NCBI RefSeq assembly: GCF_009729055.1
Contig: NZ_CP045484.1
Coordinates: 2,676,872-2,740,871 of the forward strand
Source: Sulfurisphaera ohwakuensis
GTDB taxonomy: Archaea > Thermoproteota > Thermoprotei_A > Sulfolobales > Sulfolobaceae
Reading direction: 5' to 3'
DNA length: 64,000 nucleotides
In this document: in pieces, positions 1 through 8,066 of the stretch
How the letters are laid out: every line of letters begins with the position of its first letter
Numbering within the stretch: the stretch's first letter is position 1
Notes under the pieces: model-generated
What the model was told of the DNA's origin: nothing
Database searches by the model: none
The model's input: the letters and a program-made list of their open reading frames with translations, nothing else
Translations under genes and position numbers: made by a program

Positions 1-209
1 TAATAATCGGTAATACATCAACTTACGCTGGTTGGTTTACTAACGATAAGATTTCTGGGCAAAAACCCTCTTTTGTGACTCTAAATGAAGGAACCTTAGT
101 TTACATTAAGGATAAGGGCAATTACGATGAACTGTTACCCGCTGGTTTAAATTTCATATTCGGGATTGATGATTTAGATTCTCTACTTCAGAAGGTGAGT
201 GTTAAATGA
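1..209 (+). CDS. 3' end of a type III CRISPR RAMP protein, probably Cas5-like (partial)
   Basis: An open frame runs from the left edge (codons from base 3) to TGA at 207-209 and overlaps the next gene's ATG in an ATGA arrangement, so both belong to one operon. The visible 68 residues include a GW pair followed by PSFVTLNEGTLVYIK. This resembles the C-terminal GW...GSV/GTL segment of Cas5-group RAMPs (Csm4/Csx10/Cmr3-like). The assignment rests on that pattern and on the RAMP gene that follows; the N-terminal part, with most diagnostic features, lies outside the window. Confidence 0.6.
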   Translation, partial: IIGNTSTYAGWFTNDKISGQKPSFVTLNEGTLVYIKDKGNYDELLPAGLNFIFGIDDLDSLLQKVSVK

Positions 210-901
210 AGAAAGTATATCTATTTAAACTCAAGTTTAATACTCCTTACGGGCTTAGAGTAGGTGGACCCAAGGAAGATATAAGCACTCTCACCCCGCT
301 AAAAATAGGTCAGTATTACGTAATACCATCAAGCAGCTGGAAGGGCATATTCAGAAGGGCTACTGAGGTCTTAATTGCTAATCCTAACCACTTTAGGGGT
401 CATAAAGGTGAAGATGTTACAGATGATGGAAGCTTAGACGAATTGTTAGAAGCTAAGGGGTTAGAAAACAAAAATGATGAGAATGTGAGAAAGGAAAGGA
501 AGAGATTTATTGCAATGTGGAACTGCCCAGTAGAAAGGCTTTATGGGAGCGAATATTTTGCATCCGCTGTGACATTTTCCGATACTTTAATCGACGCTGA
601 GATAAATCAGAGGACTCATGTAGTAATTGACAGGAAGACAAGGAAAAGTGAGGAAAAACACTTATATAGCGAGCAAATTGTAAACGTTAATAGTGTTAGG
701 GTCAAGGTTATAGTAAGGGATAGAATCGATGATTGGATTAAAACGCTAAAATTCCTCAGCGAATTTGGTACTTTTGTAGGCGGAGGAAAATCTAGAGGGA
801 TAGGTTATGCAATATTAGATTGGAAAGAGAGTGAATACGCAGAAGTTGATGGACTAACTAGAAAAATCATGTTTAAACCATTATATGAATTAAAGCTATA
901 G
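206..901 (+). CDS. Cas7-group RAMP protein (Csm3-like) of a type III CRISPR effector
   Basis: This 231-residue protein has the layout of a Cas7/Csm3 backbone subunit that lines the crRNA. The N-terminal strand is followed by a glycine-rich turn (residues 16-21). A PSSSWKGIFRR segment near residues 41-52 matches the RAMP 'PGSSLKGxxR' helix, and a C-terminal glycine loop GTFVGGGKSRGIGYA lies at 188-202. Backbone subunits of this family cleave target RNA through an Asp in an early loop; D25 is a candidate, but I cannot align it securely. It is the last gene of an operon entering from the left, translationally coupled to the previous gene. The operon differs from the cmr operon at 12-19 kb, so the organism probably carries a second type III module. 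Confidence 0.85.
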   Translation: MKKVYLFKLKFNTPYGLRVGGPKEDISTLTPLKIGQYYVIPSSSWKGIFRRATEVLIANPNHFRGHKGEDVTDDGSLDELLEAKGLENKNDENVRKERKRFIAMWNCPVERLYGSEYFASAVTFSDTLIDAEINQRTHVVIDRKTRKSEEKHLYSEQIVNVNSVRVKVIVRDRIDDWIKTLKFLSEFGTFVGGGKSRGIGYAILDWKESEYAEVDGLTRKIMFKPLYELKL

Positions 902-1034
902 TTTTTTGATTAGATATAAACAAAAATGTACAGAAAAAATACATAATCAAATATTGATAAGATAGTATTACCTTTAACTTCTTTTGTACTATGTATGAAA
1001 TTTCTTAAAAATAACATCAATTTTTAGTAAATGA

Positions 1035-1118
1035 TTCTCAATTCCTTTAGGGATGCTAAAAAACAAAGTGTAATGTCATCTTACTCCTATTATTCTATCA
1101 ATTCCTTTAGGAATACAT
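1035..1118. CRISPR. two fossil CRISPR-like repeats
   Basis: Two copies of TCAATTCCTTTAGG (starting near 1038 and 1098) are spaced 60 bp apart. They match the core of the minus-strand repeat of the arrays at 8.5 and 26-30 kb (TCAATTCCTTTGAGG) with mutations, and the spacing equals one repeat-spacer unit. I read them as the remnant of a decayed array downstream of the type III RAMP operon. The rest of the gap between 902 and 1266 holds nothing I recognise. Confidence 0.6.
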
Positions 1119-1266
1119 GTGATTTTTTAATAGGTTATCCTTACTCTTCTTGTTATTTCCATCTATAAGTTTTTTAGATGCTTTTCTGAATCCTTCAATT
1201 TTCTCTGTTGTAGTTTTTATAATATATGCAGAATAACGTGTTTTTAACTTAAAATGGTCCAAACTT

Positions 1267-2175
1267 TTACCTTAACACCGCAGAGACGCTTAATCCTGGA
1301 ATATACCATTCGTCAATCGATAGTGGCCTTATTGATATGGTATTCCCGTTCCTACTACACTTAAATAGCCTTAAATTTAACGGTTTATCGTGTAGCATAC
1401 CTTTGTAAAAGTCCCAGTTATGAGTGATTATTAATGTGTAAAAGTACTCTGATTTATTACTGAAATTCCTGATTATCCTACCCATGGTATAGGCAAAACT
1501 AGGATATGCAAACGCATCTGGCTCATCTAACAAAAGTAGTACCTTAACTCTCTTTTTACTTAGGGCGTAAGAATAAAGAGCAGCTGTAACTATAAATGAA
1601 GGATAGAAAGATGGAGGTAGGTTATTAACACTATTGCCCTCATTACCAAAGGCATCTTTCCACTCTATGCCTCTACTGATTACAGATATTTTAAGCGGGT
1701 ATATGTATTTTACTTCTTCCTCATGTTCAACCTCTTTCAGTTCTTCAGATATTTGTGTAAGGACGTTATTTAGTTCGTTCGCAGCCTGAACTAAATCGTC
1801 GTCTCTAGTCAATGACCTTATTTCCGCAAGTCTTAAAATTCCTTTAACGTCCTCTCGTACATAAGTGAGAGAGGAATGCTTACTAGACGTCTCTTCCTCT
1901 TCAAAAAGGCTTTTGTACTTGTCATAGAGAAAATATATTACGGCATAAGGATCTACGTAAATTGCATAATTGAATTCTTCATCTATAGAACATTCTCCCA
2001 CGCTGTTAAAGTCTACAGTAAGAATGTATTTCTCAGCTTTAGTAATAGAGGAGAATATACATCTTAGGAGTAAAGACTTTCCGGCTAAGTTAGGTCCTAT
2101 AAACATAGTAGTTTTTCCTAGATCTAAAGACTCCTCAATCTTTAGTGGATCTGCAATATTGACTTGTACTTTCAT
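1267..2175 (-). CDS. ABC-type/RecF-OLD-like ATPase of the CRISPR island
   Basis: 302 residues. Walker A is GPNLAGKS at residues 27-34, Walker B is KVLLLLDEPDAF in the last third, and a conserved-histidine switch region LIITHNWDFY follows. The typical ABC signature is not clear; a Pro/Ser-rich stretch (LPPSFYPSF) stands in its position. A charged helical insertion at about 95-155 (EEVEHEEEV) is probably a coiled coil, as in OLD/RecF/SMC-type ATPases. No membrane segment is visible, so it should be cytoplasmic. Single-gene ATPases of this kind are common in archaeal type III islands but have no agreed function, and no nuclease domain is fused here. It is convergent with the RAMP operon and has its own promoter region at 2176-2230. 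A DNA- or RNA-structure-dependent defence accessory role is inference. Confidence 0.75.
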   Translation of the reverse strand: MKVQVNIADPLKIEESLDLGKTTMFIGPNLAGKSLLLRCIFSSITKAEKYILTVDFNSVGECSIDEEFNYAIYVDPYAVIYFLYDKYKSLFEEEETSSKHSSLTYVREDVKGILRLAEIRSLTRDDDLVQAANELNNVLTQISEELKEVEHEEEVKYIYPLKISVISRGIEWKDAFGNEGNSVNNLPPSFYPSFIVTAALYSYALSKKRVKVLLLLDEPDAFAYPSFAYTMGRIIRNFSNKSEYFYTLIITHNWDFYKGMLHDKPLNLRLFKCSRNGNTISIRPLSIDEWYIPGLSVSAVLR

Positions 2176-2362
2176 ACTATAGTCCTATGAGCATAAACTT
2201 ATTAATTTTGCCTTACAGCCTCTTAGGTCCTTAAGTTTTCTTATATCAGTGCTTATAACAGCTTAATTTAAAAAGTAAGTACGAGCAATTTTAATTGAGA
2301 AAATAGGATTATGTTCTAAGAACGTCCAAACCGCTTATAAACCTAGTCCCTACAATATATTT

Positions 2363-2803
2363 ATGGAAGGCTATTTAGATTATAAGAAGAATCCTAAGGA
2401 ATATGTTTATACAAAGGTATATGAAAGCTTAATTGAAGCTAGATTGGCTTTAGAGATGCTTAAAAGGGGTCTCCTAAAAAATGCGTTCGCAAGCTTTTCT
2501 TTCTGTTAAATCTGCGGTAAGCGCTCTGGTAGAGTATCTAAACTTAGTGAGATTTTAAAAGGAAAGGATGAAAAAGAGGTTTCATAGTATGAAAACTTTA
2601 GTTATTCTGCACCAACTACCGGTCTTATAGGTATTGCAAAAGAATTTAAGAAGCGAGGTATTGATATCGAAAATGTCGTTAGTACTGCCCTCTCACTACA
2701 CAAGTTTTCTTATAATGACTTCGACCCTAACTTCGTGGATTATAGAAATGAGGATGAGGTAAAAGATGACATTAGAGAAGTTATAGAATGGGTTTCCATA
2801 TAG
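2363..2803 (+). pseudogene. PaREP1-family gene, frameshifted
   Basis: Translation from ATG 2363 gives 48 residues (start MEGYLDYKKNPKEY, including SLIEARLALEMLKRG), then a stop at about 2507. Homology continues in a second frame (SVKSAVSALVEYLNL) and then a third (VVSTALSLHKFSYNDFDPN, ending IEWVSI). These pieces match the usual order of PaREP1 proteins, a crenarchaeal repeat family. At least two frameshifts and one in-frame stop (TAG near 2588) break the gene. Confidence 0.75.
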
Positions 2804-2871
2804 ATAAATACTTTAAAGATATATGGGATGAAAGACTTGAGAAGGAAAGAGAAAAAATAAGAAAGACTTAG
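2788..2871 (+). pseudogene. remnant of a small gene partnered with PaREP1 (nucleotidyltransferase-like start)
   Basis: A 27-codon frame overlaps the end of the PaREP1 pseudogene and reads FKDIWDERLEKEREKIRKT before TAG. Genes after PaREP1 in Sulfolobales often begin with a similar charged helix and continue into a nucleotidyltransferase-like domain; here nothing follows. I treat it as a truncated partner. The evidence is thin. Confidence 0.35.
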
Positions 2872-3007
2872 ATACTGATTTACAATTAACCCTTACTACC
2901 AAAGCTTTCTAACGTAAATTTTTGCCGTGAAGTTAAGATTGCCAGACCATTAAACCTTACCATGATTATATGGTTAAACTTTTAAGTTTAACCAATGAGT
3001 TAAACTC

Positions 3008-3241
3008 ATGGAAACAATTACAAAATTAAATAAGAAAGGTATAATAGTAATTCCTAAGGGAATAAGGGATGAAATCGGTTTAAAAGAGGGTGATGCAGTT
3101 AAAATAACGGTTGAAGGAAATAAGATTGTTATAGAAAAAATCGATCTATGGGATAGGGTATGGAATTGTTGTAAAGGGTCTGCTGAAGAGGCAGAAAAGG
3201 GACTGGATGAGGAGGAAGAGGAATTTTGGAAGAGAAAATAA
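3008..3241 (+). CDS. vapB: AbrB/SpoVT-family antitoxin (VapB)
   Basis: This 77-residue protein starts with the swapped-hairpin DNA-binding domain of AbrB/MazE antitoxins (KGIIVIPKGIRDEIGLKEGD, residues 10-29). An acidic C-terminal tail rich in Glu/Asp follows (EEAEKGLDEEEEEFW), which is the part that would wrap the toxin. The stop overlaps the vapC start by 16 bp, the usual coupled arrangement. The A/T-rich stretch at 2960-3000 should hold the operon promoter and the likely autoregulatory site; ATGGTTAAACT and related TTAAAC words repeat there. Confidence 0.9.
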   Translation: METITKLNKKGIIVIPKGIRDEIGLKEGDAVKITVEGNKIVIEKIDLWDRVWNCCKGSAEEAEKGLDEEEEEFWKRK

Positions 3242-3657
3242 TTATTGATACTTATGCGTTACTCGCAATGGCTTTTGGAGAACTTACGGAAAGAGGGAAG
3301 GAAATTATGCTCAAAGTTAGAGATAGAAAAATAGAGGGTATAATTACGTCTACAGTTGCTTATGAGTTTACAGTGCATTGGTTTCGAGGAAGAATTCCAG
3401 CATTAAAATCTCTTGATGAGGTAAAGAGTTTTCTTAATTCGTACTTCAAGATTGTTGAACTTTCAGTAGATGATTTCTTAGAAAGTGCAAGGATTAAGAG
3501 TGAAGGTGATAAAATTGTTTCATCAGAAGGGAGAAAACTAAGTATAGTGGATTCTACATTAATACAGACCGCTAAAAAGCTGGGGTTAAAGATTTTGAGC
3601 GGTGATAAGGACTTAACTTTAGTTGCAACAAATATGGGAATAGAAGTTATCTGGTAG
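3226..3657 (+). CDS. vapC: VapC toxin, PIN-domain ribonuclease
   Basis: 143 residues with the PIN architecture: the first acidic residue in IIIDTYALLA (Asp8), a second acidic site in the ITSTVAYEFTVHW helix, and C-terminal LSIVDSTLIQTAKK with the third Asp, then ILSGDKDL with the fourth. All four acidic positions needed for Mg-dependent RNA cleavage appear intact. It overlaps vapB by 16 bp and is probably translated from the same transcript. VapC toxins usually cut tRNA or rRNA. Within a CRISPR island the pair may act as an addiction module or a second layer of abortive defence (inference). Confidence 0.92.
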   Translation: MEEKIIIDTYALLAMAFGELTERGKEIMLKVRDRKIEGIITSTVAYEFTVHWFRGRIPALKSLDEVKSFLNSYFKIVELSVDDFLESARIKSEGDKIVSSEGRKLSIVDSTLIQTAKKLGLKILSGDKDLTLVATNMGIEVIW

Positions 3658-3882
3658 TTCACCTAAGCGAATTCTAACTTAAGCTATTCCTCTTTGTCTA
3701 TAATCGTCTAAATGATAAAATCACAAAGGATAGCTGAATCTTCCACTGTTGTAAACTTTGCTTTGTCTGAGGCTATAGCAAATAGTGCATTTCAAGAGAC
3801 CTTAAATCACATTAATTTCGCGTATTATACTTGGTATTTGATAGAAATATATATAAGACAACATTCCTCATATCATTTCATT

Positions 3883-5265
3883 ATGAAGTGCTTAGTTTAT
3901 ATAGCGGGGGACGTAACTTCATATACAACTACTAATTATGAATTTGAAGGTAAGGAGTTTAACACATTTTTCTCAGCCCATGCATTAGCTAAACTCTTAG
4001 ACCCACAAAAAATAGTAGCACTATTGCCAGATAGCCTAGTAGTTCATGGCAATTCTACAGCCAAAGATCTCCCTATTTTAATAAAGGGATATAAGAATAT
4101 GATATTAAATAGGAGTAACCAGCTGTTCAAAGACGAGAATATGAAAAAAGACGTAGAGGATTTCGTCAACAAAATCGACGTTAGAGTTATACCGAATGTA
4201 GGTAGTGGGCAGGCTTATTATGTTGACAAAGAAGGTAAATTATTAAGTGAAGGGCAGAAATATAAGAGAAACCCATATTCTACGGAAAGATCTCCTGTTT
4301 TCATATTTAACGTAATTTATTCAATATTTAACGAGCTGAGCAAATCTTGCGATGAGATAATAGTTGACCTAACTCACGGTACTAACGTATTAGTATCAGT
4401 TACAATGGCTGTAGGATCCCTTTTCAACTGCAGGTTTGTAGCGGCACCAATAATGGGGGCTCCAGGAAATAAGGTATCAGTGGTTGAGTTAACAGAAGTT
4501 GTTAAGGCTATGAAGGACTCCTTAGCTATAACTTATTCCATAGAGAAAGTAGATGAGAGATACTTCAGAGATTACAGCGAAACTCTTAGGAAATTAAACC
4601 CCAGTGAATTTAAGGAAATGAAGGAACTAATAGGAAAGATCAAATCTGATGACCCAAATAAGGTAATTAGCTTTCTGAAGAATTTAAGGAACGGTTTTGC
4701 TTTAGAAGGCGTAAAAAGTATGAAAGAACTAAAAGATTATATAAACGAGTTAGAAAATGACGTAAATTCGCTTTCTATGGCATATGGCGAATGGTATAAC
4801 CACGCTTACTTCGAGAACGAGAACAGGATAGTACTCTCTCACTTCTATTCTACTATTAAAGTTAAGGACTTAATTTATAGCGGAAATGACTTGGAAGTCC
4901 TCGAAAAAATTTTAGACTTATATATTAAAGTAGGTTATTATGATAAGGCAATATCGTTAGCTAGAGAACTTCCAGTAGCCTTTTGTCTTAACTCCAGAGG
5001 AGGCGGTATATTTAGTGATGATGATAAAAATTATAAGGAATGTGATGAGATTGTCCGTGAATACCTTGAGAAGAGTAGTATGCTTCAGTTTAGAAATATA
5101 TTAATGCACGGGAGTCTCTCTAAGGACTTAAAGGCAGAAGTGAAGGAGGGTAGAATAGAGTTAGGAAATAAGATTAAATTATCAGCAATAGAGAACTACA
5201 TATTGAAAAACTTGGAAAAAGATTATCAGAACACTAAGAATGAGGTAACAAAAACAAATACTTAA
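3883..5265 (+). CDS. csx1: Csx1, CARF-HEPN ribonuclease activated by cyclic oligoadenylate
   Basis: The protein from ATG 3883 is 460 residues and begins MKCLVYIAGDV, matching the start and length (454) of S. solfataricus Csx1 (Sso1389), which responds to cA4 made by Cas10. The CARF signature VDLTHGTNVLVS lies at about residue 160. The C-terminal HEPN motif RNILMH has R404 and H409, the catalytic R-x4-H pair. The open frame extends upstream to 3712, but those 57 codons lack family similarity and contain a TATA-like tract (ATATATATAAG), so I prefer 3883. With Crn1 at 6319 it forms the signal-response and signal-clearing parts of type III immunity. It is monocistronic. Confidence 0.93.
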   Translation: MKCLVYIAGDVTSYTTTNYEFEGKEFNTFFSAHALAKLLDPQKIVALLPDSLVVHGNSTAKDLPILIKGYKNMILNRSNQLFKDENMKKDVEDFVNKIDVRVIPNVGSGQAYYVDKEGKLLSEGQKYKRNPYSTERSPVFIFNVIYSIFNELSKSCDEIIVDLTHGTNVLVSVTMAVGSLFNCRFVAAPIMGAPGNKVSVVELTEVVKAMKDSLAITYSIEKVDERYFRDYSETLRKLNPSEFKEMKELIGKIKSDDPNKVISFLKNLRNGFALEGVKSMKELKDYINELENDVNSLSMAYGEWYNHAYFENENRIVLSHFYSTIKVKDLIYSGNDLEVLEKILDLYIKVGYYDKAISLARELPVAFCLNSRGGGIFSDDDKNYKECDEIVREYLEKSSMLQFRNILMHGSLSKDLKAEVKEGRIELGNKIKLSAIENYILKNLEKDYQNTKNEVTKTNT

Positions 5266-5283
5266 ATGGCAAGCACTTAAAGG

Positions 5284-5415
5284 GTTGTATAGTCTTTTTC
5301 ATAGTAAATGCAAAGGGTAAATTTATAGATACAAAGCATATCTTGTCGCCTCGATTGTTTAGCTTAATCTTAAGGTAAATAGTCCTTTACAATTATGATG
5401 AAAAAGACTATATAC
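5284..5415. repeat. inverted repeat, MITE-like (about 130 bp)
   Basis: TATAGTCTTTTTCAT at 5286-5300 has its exact reverse complement at 5397-5411, and the similarity continues inward imperfectly (AAAGG words on both sides). The same 15-mer, in the right-hand orientation, occurs again at 37018, so it is not private to this gap. It fills most of the gap between csx1 and the membrane-protein gene. It could be a small non-autonomous element or a folded transcript end. Confidence 0.5.
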
Positions 5416-5566
5416 ACAGTGAACCAGAAGAACAATATGAGGATAGATGTGATGAGCTTATGCTATGACTGAGAATTCATACTCCTTAAGCCGGGTTTTT
5501 CCGTTATCTGGAGTACTTCTAAACTCTACAATTGAGGATTGTGGTTAATATTCCAACAATTACACT

Positions 5567-5971
5567 TCATACAATGTTCTCCTTATATCTTTGAAATATA
5601 TATAAGACTTCTTTCCAGTTCTTAACCTCCTCGATGAGCGTTTCTCCTCCTTCGTAAACTACAATTAAGTCGGCTGTAGGACCATTAATCTTCAATACTC
5701 TTATCTCCCTTACTTGATCTAGGGGTATCTTCCGCTTACCTATCTCAACTCGTTCTGGTGTTATTTTAATGTTTAAATAAGAGTATGATTTTAGAACTAA
5801 AGTAATTAAAACAATGCCTAAGACTAGTGCTATTGTACCAAATAGGAGTAAGTTATTCGTGAACAGCCCAAAATTAATTACAACATACATGATCCATAAG
5901 ATAACTTGTTCATATATGAGTAACTTATCCCCTTTCTTAGTGCGTATCCTTAACATTAGTGGTGCTTTCAT
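5567..5971 (-). CDS. small membrane protein, two TM helices plus a PH-like cytoplasmic domain
   Basis: 134 residues. Two hydrophobic helices (about residues 23-38 and 42-61) are followed by a soluble domain with pattern NIKITPERVEIGKRKIPLDQVREIRVL, typical of bacterial-type PH (YdbT/YcxB-like) folds. A short amphipathic C-terminal helix ends the protein. I do not recognise a specific family. It lies between csx1 and crn1 on the opposite strand. Its position in a type III signalling island makes a membrane-linked accessory role possible, but nothing in the sequence shows ligand binding. Confidence 0.65.
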   Translation of the reverse strand: MKAPLMLRIRTKKGDKLLIYEQVILWIMYVVINFGLFTNNLLLFGTIALVLGIVLITLVLKSYSYLNIKITPERVEIGKRKIPLDQVREIRVLKINGPTADLIVVYEGGETLIEEVKNWKEVLYIFQRYKENIV

Positions 5972-6222
5972 AAGATAAAATTTTAAAAACGCAAATAAAA
6001 GTATAACTACTCTATATATGCTCTTCTTCTTAATTCTAGCCTTACTAATTAACTTTAGCGGTTATTCTACTTTAACGTAACTTAAAAATTTCCATTAAAG
6101 AGAGTACCTATTTTAGAATTAAAGTCACGTCTGCTAGTAGAAAGAAATCTTCAGCCAGTAAGAAGAATTCCCTATACATTTTAAGGATTTTTCTGATGAG
6201 TGCTAATCAATTCTTCAACCTT

Positions 6223-6285
6223 CTTTTAATCTACGATTTTTACGTCAAATCGTAAACAGCGAAAAACTAAACACATTACAAAAAT
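6223..6285. promoter_or_regulatory. 63-bp element upstream of crn1, inverted copy of the outer leader region of CRISPR array 1
   Basis: The reverse complement of 6223-6285 matches 8027-8089 with 7 mismatches by my count and no gaps. The core CGCTGTTTA...GATTTGACGTAAAAA is identical except for one base. It ends about 34 bp before the crn1 start, just upstream of the TATA-like AAAAATATAACC (6286-6297). A 12-bp palindrome TTTCTCGAGAAA sits at 6300-6311. A shared transcription-factor site is the simplest reading. Confidence 0.6.
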
Positions 6286-6318
6286 GAAAAATATAACCTT
6301 TCTCGAGAAAATATTGCT

Positions 6319-6852
6319 ATGGTAAAGCTTGTTTCAACACTTGGCACCTCTCCGGGAGGTGTGGCTGAAACTCTCCAAAACCTGTCTACGGGGAAATACA
6401 TAGCCCCTTTTGAACCTAAAGAGATAAAGTTTGATGAATTTATAGTTCTCAGAACTAAGGGTACGGAAGAGGCTTATTATGCTTTAAGGGCAATTCTCCT
6501 TTGCTGTATAGGATTTGAAAAGATTAAGGAAGTAGTATTTCCGTTTAACGATATAGAAAACCCCAAAGATTTCATCACAGTTAGAGAAACAGTGAGAGAA
6601 ATACTAAAGCCAGGAGATTTCATGGACTTTACCGGGGGAAGGAAGGCAATAAGTGCTGCAGCAGTCCTCTCTGCTAGGGACGTAGGTGCCCATTTGGTTT
6701 CGACAATTATAGACCAAAAAGAGTACGGTGAGATGATTGTTAAGTTCAATAAGCTGAAGGACAAACTGGAAAGCGTTTACTCTAAAGGGGATTGTAGGAG
6801 TTATTTCTGCGACTTGATGTCATCAACTGCTAGGACAATAGTATTTTTCTAG
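6319..6852 (+). CDS. crn1: Crn1-family ring nuclease (CARF protein)
   Basis: 177 residues, single CARF domain. The N-terminus VKLVSTLGTSPGG matches the Crn1 signature, with Ser11 in place, and DFTGGRKAISAAAVLSA at about 110-126 is the second ligand loop. Length and start agree with S. solfataricus Sso2081, which cleaves cA4 and switches off Csx1. Oddity: the family's reported catalytic Lys168 has no obvious counterpart, because the last lysine here is K156 and the C-terminal 21 residues contain none. Without an alignment I cannot exclude a shifted equivalent. The start is probably leaderless, since the TATA-like tract is about 25 bp upstream. It is the probable off-switch for csx1 nearby. Confidence 0.88.
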   Translation: MVKLVSTLGTSPGGVAETLQNLSTGKYIAPFEPKEIKFDEFIVLRTKGTEEAYYALRAILLCCIGFEKIKEVVFPFNDIENPKDFITVRETVREILKPGDFMDFTGGRKAISAAAVLSARDVGAHLVSTIIDQKEYGEMIVKFNKLKDKLESVYSKGDCRSYFCDLMSSTARTIVFF

Positions 6853-7020
6853 ATGTAAAAAATCATTTTATAATTTCTGAGATTATAAAGGACAAAATCC
6901 CTTCCCAAATTAGATAGTCACCATCATCACCTATCCTGTATATAAAAATTGCGTATAGTTTGAAGGTTAGTTTTCTCATGTATTTTCTATGAATGTAAGC
7001 TTAGAAAAGACTGGTACGTA

Positions 7021-7137
7021 GAGCTTCTTCTTGAAAAAAGAAAAGACGAAAATTATAAACCACTTAGTGAGTATTTCTACGAAGACTTACACTTTATAAA
7101 GGTCTCATCACAGAGGCTGTCGTACTTTAAGCTATGA
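7021..7137 (+). pseudogene. short coding remnant between crn1 and cas4
   Basis: A frame without a start, bounded by TAG at 7018, reads ELLLEKRKDENYKPLSEYF and continues to SSQRLSYFKL before TGA 7135-7137. Composition looks protein-like but I recognise no family. The surrounding gap (6853-7385) shows nothing else. I list it as a possible decayed gene end. Confidence 0.25.
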
Positions 7138-7385
7138 ACAAATAAGATCATGCGGTGTGAATTACTTAGAATTATTACCAGAACTAACTACTTTTAAAAC
7201 CAGCTATTATCCTAATAAAACTTCACTACAGTTTAAAAGACTAACAAAGCAGATTTAACGCTTACTAATAGTTAAACATAATCCTCTTTAACTAGTTTGT
7301 AAAAACTTAACGTCTATTTAGCTATTGCTATCAATAAGATTTTCATGATTCAACATAAACTACTATCATCTTTTTCCGTAAAACG

Positions 7386-7937
7386 CTAAAGGGTATAGTA
7401 AAGTTTCCCCACTTTTCTCGGCTTACAGTACGAGAAAAAACCGCAGTTCTCACACTTCTCCCTTTTCTGAACTACTTTTATTTCGCCGTTCATGGCTTCC
7501 CTTATCCAGCCTATTAGCTTTTCAACGAACTTTTTCTCCGCCTCGCCGTATTGAAGCCTTATAAGCTTTTTCCCGTAAACGTAATAGAGCATTGCTTCTT
7601 TAACAGTGATTCCCAGCCTGTCCATTATATAGGAATAGAAAAGGATCTGATATTTGTGGTCTAACCGCGGTACTCTCCCGGCTTTAACATCTAAAGGAGT
7701 ATAATAGTTATAAGCATGAAGGACAAAATCCGGAGAACCTACTAGATCTTTCCACCTATAAACGGGCTTTCTTATTATCTCCTTATACTTTGTAAAGAGA
7801 AAACTCACCTCTTTCTCCTTATCTATTTGTTGGCCCTCTAACATCGCCTCACTTATTCTTTCGGAAAAGCCTAATGCCTCTAACCTCACTATATGGGGAC
7901 AATATGCGTAGTGCTTCACTGTTATCCCGGTAATCAT
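7386..7937 (-). CDS. cas4: Cas4, RecB-like nuclease with Fe-S cluster, CRISPR adaptation
   Basis: 183 residues. C13 plus C162, C165 and C171 form the four-cysteine iron-sulfur cluster of Cas4. The RecB-type active site is visible as D70 (GSPD), D83 and K85 (LDVKAG), followed by the motif with KYQILFYSY. Length fits the family. Cas4 trims prespacers and selects those with a PAM for Cas1-Cas2. Here it stands alone on the minus strand, back-to-back with leader 1 and about 16 kb from csa1/cas1/cas2; Sulfolobales often have all four together. The start follows a clean upstream region and MITGITVKHYAYCP is a typical N-terminus. Confidence 0.93.
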   Translation of the reverse strand: MITGITVKHYAYCPHIVRLEALGFSERISEAMLEGQQIDKEKEVSFLFTKYKEIIRKPVYRWKDLVGSPDFVLHAYNYYTPLDVKAGRVPRLDHKYQILFYSYIMDRLGITVKEAMLYYVYGKKLIRLQYGEAEKKFVEKLIGWIREAMNGEIKVVQKREKCENCGFFSYCKPRKVGKLYYTL

Positions 7938-8066
7938 AAGATATCTATCAACAAGAGGAATTATATTCTTTCAGAACTAATTGTGTGATTAGGTACCGTA
8001 AATGTTATTGAGCTTTAAAATCGTGTATTTTTGTATAGTGTTTAGTTTCTCGCTGTTTATGATTTG

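Noticed and set aside
3360-3662. 100-codon minus-strand frame opposite vapC
   Set aside because: Antisense shadow of a clear PIN-domain gene.
3712-3882. N-terminal extension of csx1 by 57 codons
   Set aside because: The Csx1 family starts at MKCLVYIAGDV; the extension has no similarity and overlaps a likely promoter.
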